A program made the position numbers and the translations under genes. DNA of 43,083 bases from Spirochaetes bacterium GWB1_36_13 (GTDB taxonomy: Bacteria > Spirochaetota > GWB1-36-13): contig MIAO01000096.1 in NCBI GenBank assembly GCA_001829155.1, forward strand, positions 1 through 43,083. Reading direction: 5' to 3'. Of this stretch, positions 17,343-24,896 are shown piece after piece (position 1 is the first letter of the stretch; every line of letters starts with the position of its first letter). The notes below the pieces were generated by a model. That model saw only the letters and a program-made list of their open reading frames with translations, was not told the DNA's origin and searched no databases.

Positions 17343-19832
17343 ATGAATATCAAAAGCCTGAAAGCAAAGATTTCATTTATTGGATTTCTCTTTTATTCTT
17401 TTATATTTTTATTTTTCAGCCTGACTTTTTATTACCTTCTTTCTCAGAGTATTAAAAAAAATATTTCAGACACCCAGTTTCAGATGATTTCCCAAATTGC
17501 GTTTGATATTGAAAATAATCTTCAAATCAGGATATCAGCTTTAGAAAGGGTTTCAAAAATTTTTTCAAAAAAAAATATTAAAAATCAGAAAGATTTAAAT
17601 TTATTTTTACTTGAAAGAGAAGGAACCGGGACACTTTTTAATGGGCTTTTCATAGCTGATTTAAAAGGAAGACTTCTGGTTCAGGCTCATTTCAGCAATC
17701 CGCTAGATTTAGAATTAATTTTTGAAGAAAAATTTGTTTCTGAAATTCATAAGACTCAAAAAACTGTAATTTCCACTCCTTTTATTGAAAAAAATTCAAA
17801 CATGCCTTCTATTATTATTGGCACTCCGATTTTTAACTCTCAAAAAGAGATTGCAGGAATTATTGGCGGCGCTATGGATCTTTTTCAGAATGAACTATTT
17901 CAGGAAATGAACAATATTCATATTGGAAAAAAAGGCTATATGTATCTTTTTGATAAAGAGAAAAGGCTGATAGTCCACTGGGATAAAAAGAGGCTTCTGA
18001 CAAAGGTTCCAGACGGAGCCAATAAAGGTATAGATATGGCGGTAAATGGCTTTGAGGGAACAGTTGAAAATCAAAACTCTTATGGATTAAAAGCATTGAC
18101 TACCTTTAAGAAATTGAAGATGAAAGACTGGATTTTAGGGAGCAATTACCCTATTGAAGAAGCTTATGAGTCTGTTGAAAAATTGAAAGAAATTTTTTAT
18201 CTGATTTTTTTAAGTTCCCTTCTTTTTTTTCTAAGTTATTATCTGCTGATTCGAAAATACCTTTTTCCTCTTTCCAATCTGACCGATCATTTTAAAAAAC
18301 TTCCTGAAACAAACTGGGAACAACGGTATTTTCAATACTCAAAAAAAGATGAAATCGGCTATCTTTCAGAGGCTTTCAATCAGATGATTGATAAACTTCA
18401 AACTTCGGAAGAAGAAATCAGAAAACTTTCCAATGCGGTGAACCAGTCTCCTGTCTCAATTGTGGTAACAGATATCAATGGAAAAATCACTTTTGTCAAC
18501 CCCAGTTTTGAAGATATTACAGGATATCCGATTGAGGAAGCGATGGGAAAAAATCCGAATATTCTAAAATCGGGTAAACATGACGATGAATTTTATCAGG
18601 AAATGTGGAATACGATTTCTAATGGAAAGACATGGCAGGGAGAAATCTGCAATAAGAAAAAAGACGAGTCTTTGTATTGGGAAGATGCGACCATTTCTCC
18701 AGTCAAAAATAATGAAGGAGAAATTACCCATTATATTGGCGTGAAAAGAGATATCAGTAAAGAAAAGGAAACGGAAGAAAAACTGCGCATTTATACATTG
18801 ACGATTGAAAAAGAACTGACTGAAAAAAGAAACGCTTTGTTGAACGCTCAGAAAATTCAAAGAAATTTAAATCCTCAGCAGATTCCTGTTTTTGAGAAAT
18901 TCAATATATCAGCTTTTTATCTTCCCTCTGAGGAACTGGGAGGGGATTTTTTTGATGTCCGTGTGATAGGCGAAAAACTGGTCATTATTCTGGGGGACTG
19001 TGAAGGGCATGGGCTGGAAGCCGCTTTAGACAGTGTGCTGACGAAGGCTATCTGCGACCGGTATTACAGTCTTTTTGAAATTGCCCGCACTGATATTTTT
19101 CTTCAGGCAGTCAATAATGATATTCTGGAATATTTTAAGGGAGAAAAATTTTTAACTCTTTTTGCGGCTGTCATTGATTTGGAGACAAACGAGTTGTTTT
19201 ATTCCAGCGCCAATGCTGAAATTCCTTTTCTGATACGGAAAAACAAAGCTTTTTTATTGGAAAGACCGGAGGGATTTCATATTGGTTTTGAAGCAAATAT
19301 GAATTTTGAAAGAAAATCTATCCGTTTGATGGAAAATGATAAACTGGCTTTTTATTCCGATTCTGTGCGGGAAATGATGTCGAAAGACCTTGTTCCTTTC
19401 GGTCTCGAAAATCTTGAGAATATTTTCAGCCGTTTTATCCATTCTCTTCAGACTGATTTAGCTCTTTTTCTATCAGAAGTGAAGAGTTTTTATGGACGAT
19501 TCCCTTTAGAGGATGACACCACTCTTGTTTTTATTGAGTATAAAGGGGGAAGTCTCTGGAAAAAAGAGGTTGAAAGTCAAAAAGAAATCAATGAGCTGAT
19601 CCATCATATTTTTGAATTGTTCTATCAATATAATTTTCCTGAGCAGAAAAAAACTCCTTTGCTGGAGTTTCTGAAGTTAAATCTAAAAACAGGAGTGAAA
19701 ATTAATTTTTCTATTCATTTTAAAAAATTATGGATTAAAATAGAATCTTATGAAAAAAAGTTTTCTGTTTTTGAAATTGAAAATCAATCTAAAAAAACAA
19801 ATTTTGAATTAACCAATTCTTTTCATTTTTAA
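17343..19832 (+). CDS. Membrane sensor PP2C/SpoIIE-type phosphatase (dCache-HAMP-PAS-PP2C)
   Basis: The 829-residue protein starts with a transmembrane helix (residues ~12-33). A periplasmic dCache-like sensor follows (DLFQNELFQEMNNIHIGKKGYMYLFDKEKRLIVHW), then a second helix (~280-300), HAMP, and a PAS domain (AVNQSPVSIVVTDINGKITFVNPSFEDITGY). The SpoIIE/RsbU-type phosphatase has its metal aspartates in SEELGGDFFDV, LGDCEGHGLEAAL and DDTTLVFIEY. Such proteins dephosphorylate anti-sigma-antagonist proteins in response to a signal, but no STAS or RsbW-type gene is nearby. About 100 C-terminal residues after the phosphatase have no recognised domain and no GHKL ATP-binding motifs that I can see. 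AGGAG lies 6 bases before the start. Confidence 0.9.
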   Translation: MNIKSLKAKISFIGFLFYSFIFLFFSLTFYYLLSQSIKKNISDTQFQMISQIAFDIENNLQIRISALERVSKIFSKKNIKNQKDLNLFLLEREGTGTLFNGLFIADLKGRLLVQAHFSNPLDLELIFEEKFVSEIHKTQKTVISTPFIEKNSNMPSIIIGTPIFNSQKEIAGIIGGAMDLFQNELFQEMNNIHIGKKGYMYLFDKEKRLIVHWDKKRLLTKVPDGANKGIDMAVNGFEGTVENQNSYGLKALTTFKKLKMKDWILGSNYPIEEAYESVEKLKEIFYLIFLSSLLFFLSYYLLIRKYLFPLSNLTDHFKKLPETNWEQRYFQYSKKDEIGYLSEAFNQMIDKLQTSEEEIRKLSNAVNQSPVSIVVTDINGKITFVNPSFEDITGYPIEEAMGKNPNILKSGKHDDEFYQEMWNTISNGKTWQGEICNKKKDESLYWEDATISPVKNNEGEITHYIGVKRDISKEKETEEKLRIYTLTIEKELTEKRNALLNAQKIQRNLNPQQIPVFEKFNISAFYLPSEELGGDFFDVRVIGEKLVIILGDCEGHGLEAALDSVLTKAICDRYYSLFEIARTDIFLQAVNNDILEYFKGEKFLTLFAAVIDLETNELFYSSANAEIPFLIRKNKAFLLERPEGFHIGFEANMNFERKSIRLMENDKLAFYSDSVREMMSKDLVPFGLENLENIFSRFIHSLQTDLALFLSEVKSFYGRFPLEDDTTLVFIEYKGGSLWKKEVESQKEINELIHHIFELFYQYNFPEQKKTPLLEFLKLNLKTGVKINFSIHFKKLWIKIESYEKKFSVFEIENQSKKTNFELTNSFHF

Positions 19833-19862
19833 AACAGAATTTGATAAAAGAAAAACATTTAT

Positions 19863-20032
19863 TCAGGCTGTCGATTATTATTGAAATTAACTCGGACACT
19901 GAGCGGAGTCGAGGTGTCACTTCGGCTGTGCTCAGTGACCGTACGGCTACGATAATAACCAAAACAAAGCTATTAAAGATTGAATCAGTAAAGAGAATTG
20001 ATGGAAATAGCTTTCAATAATCGACAGCCTGA
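19863..20032. mobile_element. MITE-like element, copy 3 (170 bp)
   Basis: It has perfect 17-bp terminal inverted repeats (TCAGGCTGTCGATTATT at the left, complement at 20016-20032) and a TTAT target-site duplication (19859-19862 and 20033-20036). The left 34 bases match copy 1, and the right end shares TTGATGGAAATA with copy 2. The centre holds a separate imperfect palindrome at 19897-19937. It has no coding capacity and lies between the PP2C gene and a histidine kinase gene. Confidence 0.87.
19897..19937. repeat. Imperfect palindrome nested inside MITE copy 3
   Basis: CACTGAGCGGAGTCGAGGTG is followed by TCACTTCGGCTGTGCTCAGTG. The arms are complementary except for four positions. It resembles the CACTGAGCGGAGTCGAAGTG-type dispersed repeats common in intergenic regions of many bacteria. 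Confidence 0.65.
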
Positions 20033-20082
20033 TTATTTTATATTTCAGTTTATTATAAATAATTTATAAAAGGGACAATGGC

Positions 20083-21426
20083 ATGAACCTAAAAAAAATA
20101 TTTTCTTTTTTATGTTTCCAAATTGATGAAACGCAAAATAATTTCAGCCTGAAAGATTATGAAGAGTACAGGAAAAAAAAGCTGATCAGTCTTTTTACTT
20201 TTATCTTTTCATTCTATCTTCTTTTTTACAGTTTTATCGATATATTTATTCTGAATCATGTCTTATTCGGAATTTTTCTTTTTACAGCCTTAATATTTGG
20301 TATTCTTAATTTTATTTTTTTTACAAAAAAGATGATTCAAAGAGAAACCGCTTCCAATGTGATTATTTCTTTTTCTTTTGTTATTTTCTCAAGCCGTTTT
20401 TATCAAGGCGGAATTGAAGCTTCAGGGATTTTCTGGATGTTTTTATTCCCGATTTTATCTTTTTTTTTAAAGGGAGGGAAAAAAGGGGTTTTTCTGACAC
20501 TGCTTTTATTTTTTACAAACCTGATTCTCTATTTCTGTTTTCAGGATGAAAATCATCTGAAATATCCTTTAAAATACACTATTATTGCTTTTTCGGTCTA
20601 TCTTTTGTCGGCCGGTTTTTCTTTTTTTTATGAATATTCTTTAAAACAGTATTTTTATTTGATCGAAGTAAAAACCGCAGAGCTTGTCAAATCAAAAAAA
20701 CAAACTGAGGATGCAAGGGAAGAACTTCTTAAAACCAATCAAATCAAAGATAAAATGTTTACAGTCATATCTCATGACCTTCGGGGATCTTTAGGAAGCA
20801 TTAAAAATTTTGTCAGCTATCTGATATCAGACCCTTCCTATGCTCAGGAAAAATTAAGCGATTCTTTGAATCTGATTCTTTTAGGGTGCAATACAACTTA
20901 TGATCTTTTAAATAATCTTTTGGAATGGGCGAAAATGCAGATCAACCGGGTGGAGTATCAGCCGTCTGATTTTTTAATCAATGATTTGATTAAAGACAAT
21001 TTTGCCCAAAATCAAGCTGCTTCCATCTCGAAATCAATCAGTCTGGTTTTTGAGAACTCTCAAAATTTCTGGGTTTATGCGGATAAAAATATGACTGATC
21101 TTATTTTAAGAAATCTGATTATGAATGCGCTGAAATTTACTCCTCACGGAGGAAGCGTCAAAGTTGAGGTTCAGGAAAAAGAAGAGGGTGTAGAAGTGGC
21201 AGTGCGGGATACGGGGATTGGAATGTCTCCTGAAATGATTGATAAATTGACTCGAAATGAAAATTGTGAGAGCCATCTGGGAACGGATGGGGAAAAAGGG
21301 GCAGGAATAGGGCTTTCTCTTTCTAAAGAGTGTGCGGAAAAAAATAGAAGCAGGCTTTTGATAGAGAGTGAAAAAGGAAAGGGAACCCGTATTTTCTTTT
21401 TATTAAAAAAATCATCTTATGTATAG
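20083..21426 (+). CDS. Membrane sensor histidine kinase
   Basis: The 447-residue protein has about six transmembrane helices in residues 33-185 (MASE-like, short loops, no large periplasmic domain), then a short coiled coil. The HisKA box has His231 in FTVISHDLRGSLGS. The HATPase domain shows LIMNALKFTP, DTGIGM and GAGIGLSLSKECAEK. It would sense membrane state or a ligand within the bilayer. It has no cognate response regulator adjacent; the kinase core (NLLEWAKMQIN) resembles the REC-kinase at 13836. It is separated from the PP2C gene by MITE copy 3 and lies 19 bases before the kinase-phosphatase fusion gene, so those two are probably co-transcribed. Confidence 0.9.
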   Translation: MNLKKIFSFLCFQIDETQNNFSLKDYEEYRKKKLISLFTFIFSFYLLFYSFIDIFILNHVLFGIFLFTALIFGILNFIFFTKKMIQRETASNVIISFSFVIFSSRFYQGGIEASGIFWMFLFPILSFFLKGGKKGVFLTLLLFFTNLILYFCFQDENHLKYPLKYTIIAFSVYLLSAGFSFFYEYSLKQYFYLIEVKTAELVKSKKQTEDAREELLKTNQIKDKMFTVISHDLRGSLGSIKNFVSYLISDPSYAQEKLSDSLNLILLGCNTTYDLLNNLLEWAKMQINRVEYQPSDFLINDLIKDNFAQNQAASISKSISLVFENSQNFWVYADKNMTDLILRNLIMNALKFTPHGGSVKVEVQEKEEGVEVAVRDTGIGMSPEMIDKLTRNENCESHLGTDGEKGAGIGLSLSKECAEKNRSRLLIESEKGKGTRIFFLLKKSSYV

Positions 21427-21445
21427 CTAAAAAGAGGAGAAACAA

Positions 21446-23761
21446 ATGGAAAAAGCAGTTTTAATTACCCAGTGTCTTCAAAATGATTTTGTCGAACCCA
21501 TTGATAAATATGATCCGCTGCCCAACATGCTTCATATAGGCTACAGTGAGGCGAAAAGGCTGATGGGGGAAAATCTTTCCGATTCTCCGGTTCATTCGGT
21601 GATTGACTGGGCGTACCGGATTTCTGAAAAAGACCTTGCTATTATTCATATCAGGGACTGGCACGATTCTTCAGATCATCTTCAGGAAGAGCATTTAACC
21701 CTTTTTGGGGAACACTGCCTGAAAAACACAAGGGGAGCGGAATTTGTTTTTAAAAATCAAATGCTTCCGGGAAGAAAAGATTTTATTGTCAATGCTTCCG
21801 GAATCAATGATTTTATCGATACCAATCTTGAGGAAATCCTTTCAGGCTATCAAAATCAAAAAATGAAAATCGGGCTGATGGGAGTCTGGACCGAGGCAAA
21901 AATCCTTTTTCTCTCTTATGAATTAAAATCCCGTTATCCTTTTTTTGAGATCGGGCTTTGCAGCGCATTGACCGCCAGTTCGTCCCGGGCTACTCATTTT
22001 AATGCTTTGGATCAGATTAAAAACATTCTGGGCATCCGCATCTTTTCATCAGTGGGAGATTTCACCACTTTTCTGGGCAATTCTTTACCAGATATACAAA
22101 CCAAGTTAAAGGGAAGAGAGAATTCTATCCAGATTGACCTCGATCCTCCCTTTTCCATATCGGAAACAGATAAAAAGATTCTGGCCTATCTTTTTAAAGA
22201 CTGCCGGAAAGTGGAACTGAAATCTCTGGACGGCGGTTTTTCAGGGAATCTGGTTTTGAAAGCGAAAAGTACCGATATTTTGGGGCATAAGCAGGTGCCT
22301 ACAGTCATTAAAATCGGGCAGAGAAACTTGATTTCAAAAGAGAGGATGTCTTTTGAAAAAATTCAGGAAGTTATGGGAAACAATGCCCCCAATATCGTGG
22401 ATTCAGTTGAGCTGGAAGACAGGGGAGGGATCAAATACCGTTATGCTTCGATGCTGGATACTCAGGTCAAAACTTTTCAGGATTTTTATGAGCAGGATGG
22501 AAGTCAGTCAAAAATCAGCCAGTTTCTGGATATTGTTTTTAAGGATCATCTGGGGAGGCTTTATGAAGCCAGTGAGTATGAAAAGCTCAATCTTTTAAAT
22601 TATTATGATTTTCAGGCAAAGTATGCTCCGTTTGTGCGGAAAAATGTGGAAGCGGTGATAGAAAAAAAAGCCGGTCAGGAGACAATTGAAATTATTCCGG
22701 GGAAAGTGATTCCCAATGTCTGTTCCTTTTATGAAAAAGACTTGCTGACTTTAAAAGAATATACGGCTGAAACCCATTACATGGCTTATCTTCACGGTGA
22801 TCTCAACGGAAAAAATATTATCATTGATCATCAATCCAATGTCTGGCTGATTGATTTTTTTCATACCCACAGAGGGCATATTTTAAAAGACTTGATTAAA
22901 ATGGAAAATGATATTCTTTATATCTTTACTAAAATCAATTCTTTAGAGGAATTGCAGGAAGGGCTTCTTCTGACAGATAAACTTTTGAATATTCATGATT
23001 TGAAGCCGATTCTTCCAAAAAAGTGGATGGAAGAGTTTAAGTTTCCTCAAATTAAAAAAGCGTTTCTCTCGATTCGAAAGCTGAGATCATTTTACGCTGA
23101 CTTGATTCAGACAGACCGTGATCCCTATCAGATTTATACAGGATTGATGCGTTACGCTATGCATACGCTTTCTTTTGATGAGTCAAACCTGTTTCAAAAA
23201 AAATGGGCGCTTTATACTGGAAGCCTTTGCGCGGAAAAAATTAAAAATTCAATTTATGCTTCAAAAAAGCTGAGGATTGATTTTCTGACTCTTCCTAAAA
23301 GTGCGAAAGGAAAAATCGGGCTGACACTGCTTCCGGGTAGAAAAGACAAAGAGAGGATGATTTACGATGATTTAGAGGTTTTGAAAGAAAATCAGATTAC
23401 CCATATTGTCTGCCTTCTCACAGAAGATGAAATGGTTCGTTTTGGAGTGCCTGATTTAAAAAAACAGTATGCGGAAAAAGGGTTTGAAGTTTATTATTTT
23501 CCTATTCTGGATCAGGGAATTACCGAAAAAGTTTTGACCCATTCGTTATTTGACTGGATAGAGAATGCATTGGAAAATAAAAAAAATATTTTAATTCACT
23601 GTGTAGGCGGATTGGGAAGATCGGGGATGATCGCTGCGGCGTTTTTAAAAAACAGATTCGGGTTTTCACCGGAAGAGGCGATCTCAACGGTAAGGAAAAC
23701 CAGAGGGGAAAGAGCGGTTGAGACTCGATCCCAGGAACAGTTTGTCTATGATTACGATTAA
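21446..23761 (+). CDS. Pseudo-nicotinamidase / APH-like kinase / dual-specificity phosphatase fusion
   Basis: Three domains lie in 771 residues. Residues 1-~205 form an isochorismatase-superfamily fold closest to nicotinamidase (RDWH...H...HCLKNTRGAEFV keeps the Asp-His-His metal site). However, the catalytic triad is lost: the Asp before QNDF is Cys, the Lys position reads Asn (FIVNAS), and the nucleophile Cys after GVWTEA is Lys. Residues ~225-560 are an APH/choline-kinase-type phosphotransferase: Gly-loop LDGGFSGN, Lys in TVIKIG, HGDLNGKN (His450, Asp452, Asn457) and LIDFFHTHRG. Residues ~610-770 are a CDKN3/KAP-like dual-specificity phosphatase with HCVGGLGRSG (Cys719, Arg725) and the acid in FPILDQG. 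The kinase and phosphatase look catalytically intact. A strong ribosome-binding site (AGAGGAG) and a downstream terminator mark a complete gene. Confidence 0.85.
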   Translation: MEKAVLITQCLQNDFVEPIDKYDPLPNMLHIGYSEAKRLMGENLSDSPVHSVIDWAYRISEKDLAIIHIRDWHDSSDHLQEEHLTLFGEHCLKNTRGAEFVFKNQMLPGRKDFIVNASGINDFIDTNLEEILSGYQNQKMKIGLMGVWTEAKILFLSYELKSRYPFFEIGLCSALTASSSRATHFNALDQIKNILGIRIFSSVGDFTTFLGNSLPDIQTKLKGRENSIQIDLDPPFSISETDKKILAYLFKDCRKVELKSLDGGFSGNLVLKAKSTDILGHKQVPTVIKIGQRNLISKERMSFEKIQEVMGNNAPNIVDSVELEDRGGIKYRYASMLDTQVKTFQDFYEQDGSQSKISQFLDIVFKDHLGRLYEASEYEKLNLLNYYDFQAKYAPFVRKNVEAVIEKKAGQETIEIIPGKVIPNVCSFYEKDLLTLKEYTAETHYMAYLHGDLNGKNIIIDHQSNVWLIDFFHTHRGHILKDLIKMENDILYIFTKINSLEELQEGLLLTDKLLNIHDLKPILPKKWMEEFKFPQIKKAFLSIRKLRSFYADLIQTDRDPYQIYTGLMRYAMHTLSFDESNLFQKKWALYTGSLCAEKIKNSIYASKKLRIDFLTLPKSAKGKIGLTLLPGRKDKERMIYDDLEVLKENQITHIVCLLTEDEMVRFGVPDLKKQYAEKGFEVYYFPILDQGITEKVLTHSLFDWIENALENKKNILIHCVGGLGRSGMIAAAFLKNRFGFSPEEAISTVRKTRGERAVETRSQEQFVYDYD

Positions 23762-23763
23762 TT

Positions 23764-23792
23764 AAAAAACGCTGTGAGTCAGCGTTTTTTTT
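23764..23792 (+). terminator. Rho-independent terminator after the fusion gene
   Basis: AAAAAACGCTG, a TGAGT loop, and CAGCGTTTTTT form an 11-bp stem running into eight T in total. It lies 2 bases after the stop at 23761 and is the clearest intrinsic terminator in the window. Confidence 0.85.
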
Positions 23793-23930
23793 AGGCGGGT
23801 TCTAAAAATTAAATTTTTCTGTCATTTCAAACAAAGTGAGAAATCTTAATGTATTGATATATTAATAAAGATTTCTCTTCGCTTTGCTCATCGAAATGAC
23901 AATTTTCTTTATTTTTAGAACTGCCCTTTA
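23791..23930. repeat. Inverted-repeat element between convergent genes
   Basis: The left arm GTTCTAAAAATTAAATTTTTCTGTCATTTC and the right arm GAAATGACAATTTTCTTTATTTTTAGAAC are imperfect complements at the two ends of a ~140-bp unit. Inside are inverted copies of a GTCATTTCRAAC-AAGTGAGAAATCTT-type repeat; the right copy has an extra insertion. It has no coding capacity and no sequence relation to the TCAGGCTGTCG family. Its right edge coincides with the stop codon of the TatT-like gene. Confidence 0.65.
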
Positions 23931-24668
23931 GTCTTCCAAAATTTCTTTTTCAAGTTTTTTCATTTTAGCAAGACAGTAGTTTTCTTCTGTCAGTTCTTTT
24001 TCATTGACGGGAAGCTTGATGCCTGTTCTGAGTATCTCTAGCGCTTTTTGATTTTCTCCTGCGTCAAAGAGAGCTTCGGCATAATAAAGATAGGTAAATC
24101 TGAGTTTTTTGCTGATTGCCATGGCTTTTTCAAAATATTTTAATGAAAGGTCGTCGTCTCCAAAACTGATAGGCCATCCCGGCGCTTTAGAATAAAGCCG
24201 TCCCAATACCATGAGGGCAAAACCGTTTTGATAATCTGGGGATTTTTTCTCGATCCATTCAAAAACTTCTTTTGCTTTTTCTATATAGGATAGGCTTTTG
24301 TTTAACTGAGCAAGCTCTGCATAGGAAATTCCCAAAAGAAGATGAGCTTCCATTCCGTTTGGATTCAGAGAAATCGCTTTTTGCGATGCTTTTGAAGCTT
24401 TTAAATAAAAATCTTCTTTTTGATCCTTGTCTTTTTCAAAGAATTTTGCATAAAAATTGGATGAGTAGGCGAATAAACAAAGGGACTCATAATCTTTTTC
24501 CTGAGATTCATAGGCAGCTTGATGAAATATTTTCATAGCTTCCAAAGCTTTTTCAGGCGAATGCCTTTTTTCCCACAATTGCTTTCCTTTTAAAATGAAC
24601 GGTTCTTTCTCTGCGAAAATAAAAAGATTGGTCATGAGCAAAAGCAATGGCAGTATTATTTTTTTCAT
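23928..24668 (-). CDS. TatT-like periplasmic TPR protein
   Basis: The 246-residue protein starts with a signal peptide (MKKIILPLLLLMTNLFIFAEKEP) and continues as helical TPR-type repeats. LMVLGRLYSKAPGWPISFGDDDLSLKYFEKAMAIS is the signature of TRAP-transporter T-component (TatT) family proteins, known from Treponema pallidum as trimeric partners of TRAP substrate-binding proteins. No TRAP P, Q or M genes lie in the window, so it may act elsewhere or with another transporter. I see no lipobox Cys, so the mature protein may be soluble. A TCCTC-complement (GAGGA) ribosome-binding site is upstream. It is convergent with the fusion gene. Confidence 0.8.
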   Translation of the reverse strand: MKKIILPLLLLMTNLFIFAEKEPFILKGKQLWEKRHSPEKALEAMKIFHQAAYESQEKDYESLCLFAYSSNFYAKFFEKDKDQKEDFYLKASKASQKAISLNPNGMEAHLLLGISYAELAQLNKSLSYIEKAKEVFEWIEKKSPDYQNGFALMVLGRLYSKAPGWPISFGDDDLSLKYFEKAMAISKKLRFTYLYYAEALFDAGENQKALEILRTGIKLPVNEKELTEENYCLAKMKKLEKEILED

Positions 24669-24896
24669 GATAAAATCCTCTTTTAGGTATTTTTTTTAAA
24701 GCTTTTCTTTTATAAAAATAACATGTTTTTTTTAAATTGAATGATTTATTTTCATTGAATTGAGTATTTTTTTATTAAATTTAATATGCTGATATTTTTA
24801 TTTAGAAATTTAATTTTTTGATTCTCCAGAAATCATTTACAATAAAGAGTAATTTTAATAAAGAATATCACGCTGAAAAATTATAAAGGAAGTTTA
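24669..24896. promoter_or_regulatory. Divergent promoter region (TatT-like / DEAD-box helicase)
   Basis: This is an AT-rich 228-base gap between divergent genes. TACAAT at 24838-24843 is a plausible -10 for the helicase, with TTTTTG 17 bases upstream as a weak -35. The resulting leader would be about 50 bases, ending in an AAGGAAG ribosome-binding site. I see no hairpin or riboswitch. Confidence 0.35.

Noticed and set aside
8825-20032. The three TCAGGCTGTCG repeats as a CRISPR or direct-repeat array
   Set aside because: They occur as paired inverted ends kilobases apart with target duplications, not as regularly spaced direct repeats.
21446-22060. Annotating the N-terminal domain as an active nicotinamidase or isochorismatase
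   Set aside because: All three catalytic triad positions are substituted; only the fold and metal ligands remain.
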